From positions 1-64,000 of the forward strand of contig NZ_JAGJEA010000017.1 of the NCBI RefSeq assembly GCF_018100805.1: 64,000 nucleotides of DNA, given 5' to 3'. The stretch's first letter is position 1, and every line of letters starts with the position of its first letter. A program made the translations under genes and the position numbers. A model generated the notes under the pieces. The model had not been told where the DNA came from. It saw nothing but the letters and a program-made list of their open reading frames with translations, and ran no database searches. Shown piece by piece: positions 35,184 to 44,254 of this stretch. This DNA is from Aquimarina sp. MMG016 (lineage in GTDB: Bacteria > Bacteroidota > Bacteroidia > Flavobacteriales > Flavobacteriaceae).

Positions 35184-37961
35184 ATGAGCATTTATAACAA
35201 TTACATCAAGGAAATTGAAGAAAGAAAATCTCAAGGGTTACACCCTAAACCAATTGATGGAGCTGAGTTATTAAGCGAAATTATTTCGCAAATTAAAGAT
35301 AAAGATAACGCACATCGAGAAGATTCTCTTAACTTTTTTATTTATAATGTTTTACCAGGTACAACAAGCGCTGCCGGTATAAAAGCTAAATTTTTAAAAG
35401 AAATTATTCTTGGTGATTTTGTTGTTGAAGAAATTACACCAGCCTTTGCATTTGAACAATTATCTCACATGAAAGGCGGCCCTTCGGTAAAAGTATTATT
35501 AGATTTAGCTTTAGGAAATGATGAAGCTATTGCACAAGAAGCTGCTAAAGTTCTGAAAACACAAGTTTTCTTGTATGAAGCAGATACTGAGCAGTTAGAA
35601 AAAGCATACAAAGCGGGGAATCCTATAGCTAAAGAATTATTAGAAAGTTATGCAAAGGCTGAGTTCTTTACTTCTTTACCAGAAGTTGATGAAGAAATAG
35701 AAATAGTAACATATGTAGCTGGTGTAGGTGATATTTCTACAGATTTATTATCTCCAGGAGCAGATGCACACTCTAGATCAGATCGTGAATTACATGGGCA
35801 ATGTATGTTTGAGCATAATAAGGAAATGCAACAAGAACTATTGGCTTTAAAAGAAAAACACCCTGATAAGCGTGTGATGTTGGTAGCTGAAAAAGGGACT
35901 ATGGGAGTTGGTTCTTCAAGAATGTCTGGAGTAAACAATGTAGCGTTATGGACAGGTATTTCTTCTAGCCCATATGTGCCATTTATTAATATTGCTCCAG
36001 TAATTGCAGGTACTAATGGGATTGCTCCGATTTTCTTAACTACGGTTGGGGTAACTGGTGGTATTGGTATCGATTTAAAAAACTGGGTAAAGCAAAAAGA
36101 TGCTGATGGTAATACGATTGTAGATGAAGATGGTGAACCTATACTGAAAGAAGTATACTCTGTAGCTACTGGTACAGTACTTACTATAAATACAAAGACA
36201 AAGAAATTATATAACGGAGACAAAGAATTAAAAGATATTTCTACAGCATTAACTCCACAAAAAATGGAGTTTATAAAAGCTGGTGGTTCTTATGCAGTTG
36301 TTTTTGGTAAAAAACTACAAACTATAGCGTGTAAAATTTTAGGAATAGATATTCCTCAAGTATATGCTACTTCAAAAGAGATTTCTATTGAAGGGCAGGG
36401 ATTAACAGCAGTAGAAAAAATATTTAATAAAAATGCAGTAGGAACTACGCCAGGAAAAACATTACACGCAGGTTCTAATGTTCGTGTTGAGGTAAATATT
36501 GTAGGCTCTCAAGATACTACAGGATTAATGACTTCTCAAGAATTAGAGATGATGGCTGCAACAGTTATTTCTCCAATTGTTGATGCGGGTTATCAATCAG
36601 GTTGTCATACAGCTTCAGTATGGGATGATAAATCTAAAGCTAATATCCCAAGGTTAATGAGCTTTATGAATGACTTTGGATTAATTACAGCTCGTGATCC
36701 TAAAGGGCAATACCATGCGATGACAGATGTAATTCATAAGGTATTAAATGATATTACAGTAGGTGATTGGGATATTATTATTGGTGGGGATTCACACACT
36801 CGTATGTCAAAAGGAGTTGCTTTTGGAGCAGATTCAGGAACAGTTGCCTTAGCTTTAGCAACAGGTGAGGCTACAATGCCAATTCCACAATCTGTAAAAG
36901 TAACTTTTAAAGGAGATATGAAAAGTTACATGGACTTCCGTGATGTAGTTCATGCAACACAACAACAAATGTTAAAGCAATTTGGTGGAGAAAATGTATT
37001 CCAAGGTAGAATCATTGAGGTGCATATTGGCACGTTAACTTCTGATCAAGCATTCACATTTACAGATTGGACTGCAGAGATGAAAGCGAAAGCTTCAATC
37101 TGTATTTCAGAAGATGAAACATTAATCGAATCCTTAGAAATAGCTAGAGATCGTATCCATATTATGATTGAAAAAGGGATGGATAACGAAAAGCAAATGC
37201 TACAAGGTTTAGTAGATAAAGCAAATACTAGAATTCAAGAGCTTAAAACTGGTATAAAATCAGCTTTAAAACCTGATGCTGACGCTAAATACTATGCCGA
37301 GGTAGTTATTGATTTAGATGAGATTGCAGAGCCTATGATAGCGGATCCAGATGTGAACAATGAGGATGTTTCTAAGCGTTATACACACGATACCATCAGA
37401 CCTTTATCATATTATGGAGGTACTAAGAAAGTCGATTTAGGATTTGTAGGATCTTGTATGGTTCACAAAGGGGATATGAAAATTTTGGCTCAAATGCTAA
37501 AGAACATAGAGGCGCAAGAAGGTAAAGTTGAGTTTAATGCTCCATTAGTAGTTGCTCCTCCAACATATAATATTGTTGATGAGTTAAAAGCTGAAGGCGA
37601 TTGGGAAGTGTTACAAAAATACTCGGGCTTTGAGTTCGATGATAGCGCACCAAAAGGTTTAGCACGTACTAAATATGAAAATATGCTTTATTTAGAGCGT
37701 CCAGGATGTAACTTATGTATGGGTAACCAAGAAAAAGCAGAGCCTGGAGATACGGTAATGGCAACTTCTACTCGTTTATTCCAAGGAAGAGTTGTAAAAG
37801 ATTCTGGTGAGAAAAAAGGAGAGTCTTTGTTATCATCTACGCCAGTAGTAGTTTTGTCCACAATTTTAGGAAGAACTCCTACGATGGAAGAGTATGAAGC
37901 TGCAGTTGATGGTATTGTATTAACTAAATTTAAACCATCTCAAAAACAATTAGTTATATAA
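35184..37961 (+). CDS. acnB: Bifunctional aconitate hydratase 2 / 2-methylisocitrate dehydratase
   Basis: A 925-residue AcnB-type enzyme with the N-terminal HEAT-like and swivel domains characteristic of AcnB (GGPSVKVLLDLALG, VGVTGGIGIDLKNW). The core has SGCHTASVWDD, GDWDIIIGGDSHTRMSKG and the Fe-S cysteines in GSCMVHKG and RPGCNLCMGNQ. It isomerises citrate to isocitrate through cis-aconitate in the TCA cycle, or acts on 2-methylcitrate. It is followed by a second, AcnA-type aconitase; having both in tandem is notable. Confidence 0.95.
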   Translation: MSIYNNYIKEIEERKSQGLHPKPIDGAELLSEIISQIKDKDNAHREDSLNFFIYNVLPGTTSAAGIKAKFLKEIILGDFVVEEITPAFAFEQLSHMKGGPSVKVLLDLALGNDEAIAQEAAKVLKTQVFLYEADTEQLEKAYKAGNPIAKELLESYAKAEFFTSLPEVDEEIEIVTYVAGVGDISTDLLSPGADAHSRSDRELHGQCMFEHNKEMQQELLALKEKHPDKRVMLVAEKGTMGVGSSRMSGVNNVALWTGISSSPYVPFINIAPVIAGTNGIAPIFLTTVGVTGGIGIDLKNWVKQKDADGNTIVDEDGEPILKEVYSVATGTVLTINTKTKKLYNGDKELKDISTALTPQKMEFIKAGGSYAVVFGKKLQTIACKILGIDIPQVYATSKEISIEGQGLTAVEKIFNKNAVGTTPGKTLHAGSNVRVEVNIVGSQDTTGLMTSQELEMMAATVISPIVDAGYQSGCHTASVWDDKSKANIPRLMSFMNDFGLITARDPKGQYHAMTDVIHKVLNDITVGDWDIIIGGDSHTRMSKGVAFGADSGTVALALATGEATMPIPQSVKVTFKGDMKSYMDFRDVVHATQQQMLKQFGGENVFQGRIIEVHIGTLTSDQAFTFTDWTAEMKAKASICISEDETLIESLEIARDRIHIMIEKGMDNEKQMLQGLVDKANTRIQELKTGIKSALKPDADAKYYAEVVIDLDEIAEPMIADPDVNNEDVSKRYTHDTIRPLSYYGGTKKVDLGFVGSCMVHKGDMKILAQMLKNIEAQEGKVEFNAPLVVAPPTYNIVDELKAEGDWEVLQKYSGFEFDDSAPKGLARTKYENMLYLERPGCNLCMGNQEKAEPGDTVMATSTRLFQGRVVKDSGEKKGESLLSSTPVVVLSTILGRTPTMEEYEAAVDGIVLTKFKPSQKQLVI

Positions 37962-37984
37962 TCGAAGGTTTATCATAATAATTT

Positions 37985-38019
37985 AAAAGCCTTAGTATTT
38001 GTTATACTAAGGCTTTTTT
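37985..38019 (+). terminator. Terminator after acnB
   Basis: The stem AAAAGCCTTAGTAT/ATACTAAGGCTTTT (37985-37998 and 38004-38017) is followed by T's. The remaining gap to 38274 is AT-rich with no gene seen. Confidence 0.85.
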
Positions 38020-38274
38020 GTGTATTAATAAGTGGTATTTCGGTTTTTGTAATAGACTTTCTATCAAGCAATAGTTTGTTTAGTTAATCGGGTTTAAAAT
38101 TACTCTCTTTTATTTAGTTTTTGTGATAACTATTTTGGTTTTTGAAATGTTCATTATTGGGGTAACATACTTTTTTTTATAATCATTCTATATTCTTTAT
38201 ATCCTTTTCGTAGTCACTCTATATTTTGTATCTTGAAGTTCTTAAATAAAATAACAGAAATATATACAAGTCTT

Positions 38275-40542
38275 ATGGCATTCGATATCGATATGATAAA
38301 AAAGGTGTATGCTCAGGTTGCAGAACGAGTAGATGCCGCACGAGGAGTAACCGGAAAACCTTTAACACTATCAGAGAAAATTTTGTACTCACATCTTTGG
38401 GACGTTAAGACAAAAAAAGCGTTTACCAGAGGAAAAGATTATGTTGATTTTGCTCCAGACCGTATCGCGTGTCAAGATGCAACGGCTCAGATGGCATTAT
38501 TGCAATTTATGCAAGCAGGAAAAAAGAAGGTTGCTGTACCAACTACAGTGCACTGTGATCACTTGATCCAAGCCAAAGTTGGTGCAGATAAGGATTTGCA
38601 ATCTGCTATGAATACTAGTAGCGAAGTGTTTAATTTTTTAGAATCAGTATCTGATAAGTATGGAATTGGATTCTGGAAACCTGGAGCCGGAATTATACAT
38701 CAAGTAGTACTCGAAAATTATGCATTTCCTGGAGGTATGATGATCGGCACGGATTCTCATACAGTAAATGCCGGAGGATTAGGAATGGTGGCAATTGGTG
38801 TTGGTGGAGCTGATGCTGTAGATGTAATGGCAGGAATGCCTTGGGAGTTGAAGTTTCCTAAATTAATAGGTGTAAAATTAACGGGTAAACTTTCTGGTTG
38901 GACAGCACCAAAAGATGTGATTTTAAAAGTGGCCGAGATTCTTACTGTAAAAGGTGGAACTGACGCTATTGTAGAATATTTTGGTCCGGGAGCGACGTCA
39001 ATGTCTTGTACTGGAAAAGGAACCATTTGTAATATGGGAGCCGAAATTGGTGCTACAACATCTACATTTGGTTACGACGAATCCATGGAACGTTATTTGC
39101 GTGCCACAGAAAGAGCTGAAGTAGCTGATGCTGCTAATAAAGTAAAAGAGCATTTAACGGCAGATCCAGAAGTATATGCAAATCCTGAGCAATATTTTGA
39201 TCAAGTTATAGAAATTAATCTGTCGGAATTAGGGCCCTTATTAAATGGGCCGTTTACTCCAGATTTATCAACAGAAGTTGGTATAGCAATGACAGATAAA
39301 GCAAAAGCTAATGATTGGCCATTGCAGGTAGAATGGGGATTGATTGGTTCTTGTACCAATTCTTCATATGAAGATTTATCACGTGCCTCTTCTATCGCGC
39401 AACAAGCGTTGGATAAAGGTTTAAAAATGAAATCAGAATTAGGAATTAATCCTGGTTCTGAACAAGTAAGATATACAGCTGAGAGGGACGGTATTCTTGG
39501 AATATTTGAAAAACTAGATGCTAAAATTTTTACAAATGCATGTGGACCGTGTATCGGACAATGGGCAAGATATAGTGACCCTAAAAATGCCCCTAAGAAT
39601 AGTATCGTTCACTCTTTTAATAGAAACTTTGCGAAACGTGCAGATGGAAATCCTAATACGCATGCTTTTGTAGCATCACCGGAGTTAACGGCAGCAATTG
39701 CTGTTTCCGGGCGATTGGATTTTAATCCGTTAACAGATAAGTTGCTTAATGAAGATGGACAAGAAGTAATGTTTGATGAACCAACTGGATGGGAATTACC
39801 TCCCAAAGGGTTTGAGGTTGAAGACGCAGGATATCTGGCACCTCAAGAAGATGGTTCAAATGTTGAAGTCAAGGTCAGTCCTACTTCGGAAAGACTGCAA
39901 TTATTAACTCCTTTTGAACCAATAGGAAATGAAATTAAAGGAGCTAAATTATTGATAAAAGCTTTTGGTAAATGTACCACAGATCATATTTCTATGGCAG
40001 GACCTTGGTTACGTTATAGAGGACATTTAGATAATATTTCTAATAACTGTCTGATTGGAGCGGTAAATGCTTACAATAAGAAAACCAACTTTGTGAAAAA
40101 TCAGTTGAATGGTGAGTATGATGGGGTTCCTAATGTACAAAGAGCTTATAAAGCTGCAGGAGTTCCTACGATAGTTGTGGGGGATCATAACTATGGAGAA
40201 GGATCTTCTCGTGAGCACGCTGCAATGGAGCCAAGACACTTAGGTGTTGTTGCGGTAATTGTAAAATCGTTTGCCCGTATTCACGAAACAAACCTTAAAA
40301 AACAAGGTATGTTAGGGCTTACGTTTGTAAACGAAGCGGATTATGATAAAATCCAGGAAGATGATACTATCAACTTCTTAGACTTAGATGCTTTTGCACC
40401 AGGAAAAACTTTAAATATAGAGTTTGTTCATGCAGATGGTTCTAAAGATGTGATCGAAGTAAATCATACTTATAACGATTCACAAATAGAATGGTTTAAA
40501 GAAGGTTCTGCTTTGAATTTAATTAAAAAGCAAAACGCTTAA
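38275..40542 (+). CDS. acnA: Aconitate hydratase, AcnA/mitochondrial type
   Basis: A 755-residue enzyme starting MAFDIDMIKKVY. Fe-S ligands lie in GSCTNSSYEDL and ACGPCIGQW; substrate-binding blocks include GTDSHTVNAGGLGM, FNRNFAKRADGNPNT and NYGEGSSREHAAMEPR. It resembles the mitochondrial-type AcnA of Bacteroidota. The frame extends upstream to 38233, but the conserved start is the ATG at 38275, which also matches the relic at 34874. It duplicates the AcnB reaction. Confidence 0.95.
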   Translation: MAFDIDMIKKVYAQVAERVDAARGVTGKPLTLSEKILYSHLWDVKTKKAFTRGKDYVDFAPDRIACQDATAQMALLQFMQAGKKKVAVPTTVHCDHLIQAKVGADKDLQSAMNTSSEVFNFLESVSDKYGIGFWKPGAGIIHQVVLENYAFPGGMMIGTDSHTVNAGGLGMVAIGVGGADAVDVMAGMPWELKFPKLIGVKLTGKLSGWTAPKDVILKVAEILTVKGGTDAIVEYFGPGATSMSCTGKGTICNMGAEIGATTSTFGYDESMERYLRATERAEVADAANKVKEHLTADPEVYANPEQYFDQVIEINLSELGPLLNGPFTPDLSTEVGIAMTDKAKANDWPLQVEWGLIGSCTNSSYEDLSRASSIAQQALDKGLKMKSELGINPGSEQVRYTAERDGILGIFEKLDAKIFTNACGPCIGQWARYSDPKNAPKNSIVHSFNRNFAKRADGNPNTHAFVASPELTAAIAVSGRLDFNPLTDKLLNEDGQEVMFDEPTGWELPPKGFEVEDAGYLAPQEDGSNVEVKVSPTSERLQLLTPFEPIGNEIKGAKLLIKAFGKCTTDHISMAGPWLRYRGHLDNISNNCLIGAVNAYNKKTNFVKNQLNGEYDGVPNVQRAYKAAGVPTIVVGDHNYGEGSSREHAAMEPRHLGVVAVIVKSFARIHETNLKKQGMLGLTFVNEADYDKIQEDDTINFLDLDAFAPGKTLNIEFVHADGSKDVIEVNHTYNDSQIEWFKEGSALNLIKKQNA

Positions 40543-40568
40543 ATTTTAAATAATATAAAATTATATTG

Positions 40569-40605
40569 AAAACTCCCGAAGATGATTCTTCGGGAGTTTT
40601 TGTTT
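40569..40605 (+). terminator. Terminator after acnA (copy A of a paired sequence)
   Basis: AAAACTCCCGAAG pairs with CTTCGGGAGTTTT (40569-40581 and 40588-40600), followed by T's. An almost identical hairpin lies at 49658-49690. Confidence 0.85.
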
Positions 40606-40625
40606 TATAAAGAGTTGTAATTTTG

Positions 40626-40652
40626 TAATTTTGCGTATATGGTACGCCAAAA
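40626..40652 (+). promoter_or_regulatory. Putative NrtR operator overlapping the nrtR promoter and start
   Basis: The −7 box TAATTTTG (40626-40633) runs into the palindrome GCGT-N7-ACGC (40633-40647), flanked by TTTT and CAAAA. The start codon at 40639 lies inside the palindrome, so the transcript is probably leaderless and the regulator could repress itself. Confidence 0.6.
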
Positions 40653-41319
40653 TATTAAAGTAGCGGTAGATGCAGTAGTCTTTGGGTATAAAGATAAAGC
40701 ATTGCATGTACTTTTAATTAAAAGAGATGTAGACCCCTTTAAGGATTCGTGGGCTTTACCCGGTGGTTTGGTTTTAGAAGATGAAAGCCTGGAAAATGCT
40801 GTAGAACGTGAACTTAAAGAAGAGACGAACGTTACCGTAGATTATTTAGAACAACTATACTCTTTTGGAAAACCTGATAGGGATCCTAGAAATCGAGTGG
40901 TAAGTGTTACCTATTTTTGTCTTGTAAAACCAGAACATCATAATATAAAAGCAGATACCGATGCAAGTGATGTAGCTTGGTTTGATATCAATGACCTTCC
41001 TGAGTTGGCTTTTGATCATGCTACCATATTGGATATGGCCAAAAAACGACTACGTAATAAATTGACCTATGAACCTATAGGTTTTGATTTACTTGCTGAT
41101 AAGTTTTTATTCTCTGATTTAGAGAAATTATATATGACTATTCTGGATAAGCAAATCGATCGTAGAAATTTTAGAAAGAAGATTCTAAGTTTTGGTATCT
41201 TAGAAGAACTAGAAGAAAAAATATCAGAAGGAAGAGGGAGACCTGCAAACCTCTTTAAATTCAACCAGAAACAATACTTCCAGCTTAAAGAAGAGGGCTT
41301 TCTTTTTGATATAAAGTAA
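40639..41319 (+). CDS. nrtR: NrtR-type Nudix-fold transcription regulator of NAD metabolism
   Basis: A 226-residue protein: N-terminal Nudix domain (WALPGGLVLEDESLENA, then RELKEETNV, a Nudix box that keeps REUxEE but has Asn in place of the usual Gly) and a C-terminal winged helix (FGILEELEEKISEGRGRPANLFKFN). NrtR senses ADP-ribose or related nucleotides and represses NAD synthesis and salvage genes. It sits directly before prs and the NAD/ADP-ribose cluster, and the same palindrome is found at its own promoter, at prs and at the NAMPT gene. Confidence 0.85.
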   Translation: MVRQNIKVAVDAVVFGYKDKALHVLLIKRDVDPFKDSWALPGGLVLEDESLENAVERELKEETNVTVDYLEQLYSFGKPDRDPRNRVVSVTYFCLVKPEHHNIKADTDASDVAWFDINDLPELAFDHATILDMAKKRLRNKLTYEPIGFDLLADKFLFSDLEKLYMTILDKQIDRRNFRKKILSFGILEELEEKISEGRGRPANLFKFNQKQYFQLKEEGFLFDIK

Positions 41320-41354
41320 GCTCTTACTTTAAAAGTAATCATTGCCAAAATAAA

Positions 41355-41421
41355 GGTTCCTTCCCTTGCAAGGGAAGGTGGATTTTCTAAAATAATTTTG
41401 TTTTAGAAAAGACAGAAGGGT
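41355..41421. repeat. Dispersed palindromic repeat of Bacteroidota type (CCTTCCC family)
   Basis: Perfect palindrome CCTTCCCTTGCAAGGGAAGG at 41359-41378, then a second hairpin TTTTCTAAAA/TTTTAGAAAA (41383-41392 and 41401-41410), then GACAGAAGGGTTGA. I recall this motif combination as a repeat dispersed in flavobacterial genomes. It lies between nrtR and prs. Confidence 0.55.
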
Positions 41422-41506
41422 TGAGTAATTCTGTTGATTCAAAGCTTATCAAACATTTTTATTGTATTTTTTACGCAAAATATTTTGTTGATATAAGGAT
41501 CTCTTT

Positions 41507-41530
41507 TATATTTGCGTAAAAATAACACAA
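41507..41530 (+). promoter_or_regulatory. Putative NrtR operator and −7 box of prs
   Basis: TATATTTG (41507-41514) is a −7 box. GCGT-N7-ACAC (41514-41528) is the same palindrome with one mismatch, and AA follows. A further ACGCAAAA half site lies at 41473-41480. The start codon is at 41533. Confidence 0.5.
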
Positions 41531-41532
41531 TT

Positions 41533-42354
41533 ATGCAGTATTTACATTTAGATCCATCATTTACTCCTTTCGGTACATCTATAGCGTTTACTTCTTTTGT
41601 TTTTAATGGAGGAGAACCCCATATTAAGATCTCGGAGGAATCTATTGGAAACGAAGTAATCATAACACATCGATTGAATTCATTTAATGATGTTGGTTTG
41701 TTGTTAGTTGCTACAGATGCATTACGTAGAATGGATGTGAAATTAATTAATGTACTCATTCCATATTTTCCGGCAGCTAGACAAGATCGTGTGATGGTAT
41801 CTGGAGAATCGTTAAGTGTAAAAGTCTATGCAGATATTATAAATGCGCAAAATTATAATCTGGTAACAGTTTTTGATCCACATTCTGAGGTGACTCCAGC
41901 GTTGTTAAATAATGTAAAGGTGATCCAGAATTATGAATTCGTAAGACAATGTTTGGATTATATTAAAGAAGATGTTGTGTTGATATCTCCTGATGGAGGT
42001 GCTTTAAAGAAGATTTATAAAGTATCTGAGTATTTAGGTGGAATAGAAGTGATAGAATGCTCTAAAAAAAGAGATGTAAAAACAGGAAAGCTTTCTGGAT
42101 TTAGAGTATATGAAGAAGATCTGAAAGGAAAACATTGTGTAATTGTAGATGATATTTGTGATGGAGGAGGAACATTTTTAGGACTAGCAACCGCATTAAA
42201 AGAAAAAAAAGCTGGAAAATTAAGTTTAATTGTAAGTCACGGAATTTTCAGCAAAGGTTTTGAAACATTAAATAAGTCTTTTAACACTGTCTTTACGACG
42301 AATTCTTTTAGAGATATAGAAGAGGAAAAAGTGGTGCAGTTTTCCTGCATATAG
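41533..42354 (+). CDS. Short Prs-like phosphoribosyl/ADP-ribose pyrophosphokinase
   Basis: A 273-residue Prs-family protein, shorter than the usual 310-320. Blocks seen: VLIPYFPAARQDRV (Prs has PYFGYARQDR), VFDPHSEVTPALL (in place of DLHAxQIQGFF), VLISPDGGALKKI and the PRPP loop HCVIVDDICDGGGTF. The normal Prs start (FAGN) is missing. Prs makes PRPP from ribose 5-phosphate and ATP; the phage Adps enzymes of NARP1 belong to this family and pyrophosphorylate ADP-ribose. Together with the NAMPT-like gene at 48189 this could be such a pair; the function is inferred. The start codon is the ATG at 41533, not an upstream TTG. Confidence 0.8.
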   Translation: MQYLHLDPSFTPFGTSIAFTSFVFNGGEPHIKISEESIGNEVIITHRLNSFNDVGLLLVATDALRRMDVKLINVLIPYFPAARQDRVMVSGESLSVKVYADIINAQNYNLVTVFDPHSEVTPALLNNVKVIQNYEFVRQCLDYIKEDVVLISPDGGALKKIYKVSEYLGGIEVIECSKKRDVKTGKLSGFRVYEEDLKGKHCVIVDDICDGGGTFLGLATALKEKKAGKLSLIVSHGIFSKGFETLNKSFNTVFTTNSFRDIEEEKVVQFSCI

Positions 42355-42399
42355 ATTTTTTGAACGTCCTACTGAAATTTCAACGTAAAAAATGAAACT

Positions 42400-42858
42400 A
42401 TGAATCTAATAACAGCACCATCAAAAATAGAACTAAATAAAAACCTAAGTATTTTTCTAGCCGGAAGCATAGAAGTTGGTGTTGCAGAAAGGTGGCAGGA
42501 TAAAGTAATAAAAGAATTATTAGAAGAAAATGTAACGGTACTAAACCCTAGAAGACCAAGTTGGGATGCTAGTTGGAAACAAGAAATAGACAATCCGGTT
42601 TTTAAAGAGCAGGTAAGTTGGGAGTTAGAAGCTTTAGAACAGTCTGATATGATTGTGATGTACTTTGATAAAAATACGAAGTCACCCATTACATTATTAG
42701 AATTAGGGTTGTTTGCTAGAAGCGGTAAGTTAATCGTTTGTTGTCCCGATGGATTCTGGAGAAAAGGGAATGTGGATGTTGTTTGTGATCGATATGTAGT
42801 ACAACAGGTGACTGGATTACGGGAATTGATTAATGAAGTAAAGAAAAAATTGAAATGA
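42400..42858 (+). CDS. Nucleoside 2-deoxyribosyltransferase-like protein
   Basis: A 152-residue protein with the Nuc_deoxyrib_tr fold: LSIFLAGSIEVGVAERWQ, PRRPSWDASWKQE, WELEALEQSDMIVMYFD and SPITLLELGLFARSGK. Such Rossmann-like proteins cleave or exchange N-glycosidic bonds of nucleosides or nucleotides. In this cluster a role in nicotinamide or ADP-ribose-related nucleotides is possible. It overlaps the NADAR gene by 4 bases. Confidence 0.85.
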   Translation: MNLITAPSKIELNKNLSIFLAGSIEVGVAERWQDKVIKELLEENVTVLNPRRPSWDASWKQEIDNPVFKEQVSWELEALEQSDMIVMYFDKNTKSPITLLELGLFARSGKLIVCCPDGFWRKGNVDVVCDRYVVQQVTGLRELINEVKKKLK

Positions 42859-43403
42859 AATACACATTACAAAACATACAAGAACAATTCAACAGAGGAA
42901 AAAGCCTAAAGTATCTCTTTTTCTGGGGACATACACCTAATAAAGATGGAAGTATTGGTAAAAGCTGTTTTAGTCAATGGTGGAGTCAGCCTTTCGAAGT
43001 AGAAGATGTTATGTATAAAACAGCAGAACACTGGATGATGGCCGGAAAAGCAAAATTATTTGAGGACGTTGCCATGTTGAATGAGATCATTGAATGTAAT
43101 CATCCTATGGAAGCTAAACAATTAGGTAGAAAAGTAAAGAACTTTGATCCTAAGATATGGGACGCTCATAAATATGAGATTGTAAAACAAGGAAACTATT
43201 ATAAGTTCTCCCAAGATGAAGAACTTGCAGCGTTTTTATTGAATACCAAGAAAAGAGTTATTGTAGAAGCAAGTCCACGAGATCGTATATGGGGAATTGG
43301 AATGGGACAAGCAAATGAAAAAGCACAAAACCCGAATTTGTGGAGAGGACGGAACCTACTGGGTTTTGCACTGATGGAAGTGAGGGATATGCTAAGTCCA
43401 TAA
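42855..43403 (+). CDS. NADAR-family protein (ADP-ribose-guanine hydrolase type)
   Basis: A 182-residue NADAR/YbiA-like protein: FFWGHTP, FSQWWSQPFEVEDVMYKTAEHWMMAGKA, SPRDRIWGIGMG and GRNLLGFALMEVR. NADAR domains remove ADP-ribose from guanine bases of nucleic acid and have been paired with DarT-type toxins; others act in riboflavin chemistry. The neighbouring PARG-type and KptA genes favour an ADP-ribose role. Confidence 0.9.
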   Translation: MKYTLQNIQEQFNRGKSLKYLFFWGHTPNKDGSIGKSCFSQWWSQPFEVEDVMYKTAEHWMMAGKAKLFEDVAMLNEIIECNHPMEAKQLGRKVKNFDPKIWDAHKYEIVKQGNYYKFSQDEELAAFLLNTKKRVIVEASPRDRIWGIGMGQANEKAQNPNLWRGRNLLGFALMEVRDMLSP

Positions 43404-43427
43404 TGGACAATTTTAAAATTAGTAAAA

Positions 43428-44254
43428 ATGCAAAAGACATTACGTAAAATAACAGCCAAAGAAACACTTGAGATAACAGAACAAGGGTTTTATATAAATA
43501 CCAAAGAAGAAAGAATAGATATTTCTGAAATTCAGAAGGCTGCGGTCTCAGGGACAAAGTTTTATGATACTAAAGAATTAGATGATTTACTTGATAAAAC
43601 GAATATAAATAGTAATAATGAAACTTCTTTTGAAGTAGTGGAAGAAACAACAATCAGCAGTATTCAAAGACTCACGTCTTTAGGATTCTTAAATCCTATG
43701 TGTTTAAACTTTGCTTCTGCTAAGAATCCTGGAGGAGGTTTTTTTAATGGAGCACAAGCGCAAGAGGAAAGTATAGCCAGGTCTTCAGGATTATATCCAT
43801 GTCAACTATCGGCAATAGAGTTTTATGAAACGCATAAAGCAATGAAATCTTGCACATATACAGATGGTATGATTTATAGTCCTAAAGTTCTTGTAATCCG
43901 AAAAGATAGTGGGGAATTTTTGACATACCCATTCTTAGTTCAATAATTACTGCTGCAGCTGTTAATACTGGGGTAGTGAAGAGGTTTGAAGAAGAGAGAA
44001 TTGGTGATATACCGAATATAATGAAGAAAAGAATCGATAAATTATTGATGTTATCCGCAAGTCAAGACCATAAGACATTGATTTTAGGAGCTTGGGGATG
44101 TGGTGTGTTTCAGAATGATCCTAAAATGATTGCAGGATTGTTTTCTGAATTATTAAAAGAAAAATATGAAGGAGTATTCGAAAAAGTAGTGTTCGCGATT
44201 TATGCAAAAAACAAAAGGTTTATCGAAGCTTTTCAGAAAGAGTTTGAAGCATGA
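43428..44254 (+). pseudogene. Frameshifted bacterial PARG-type macrodomain gene (TIGR02452-like)
   Basis: Two frames together make one protein of the TIGR02452/microbial PARG family. The first (172 residues, 43428-43946) carries the signature GGGFFNGAQAQEE. The second (43976-44254) carries the C-terminal macro fold ILGAWGCGVFQNDP. A single missing base near 43938-43942 breaks it: adding one base restores VSIITAAAVNTGVVKRFEEE across the join. All catalytic residues remain. It could be a real inactivation, phase variation or a sequencing error. It overlaps the DUF4291 gene by 4 bases. Confidence 0.85.

Noticed and set aside
35648..36223. 191-residue minus-strand frame inside acnB
   Set aside because: Antisense to a strongly conserved gene; Ser/Pro/Val-rich as expected for a shadow frame.
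38233..38274. Upstream start of the AcnA-type aconitase
   Set aside because: Homologues and the relic at 34874 begin at MAFDID/MVFDID, i.e. at 38275.
41512..41532. TTG start of the Prs-like gene
   Set aside because: It lies in the −7 box/operator; the ATG at 41533 fits.
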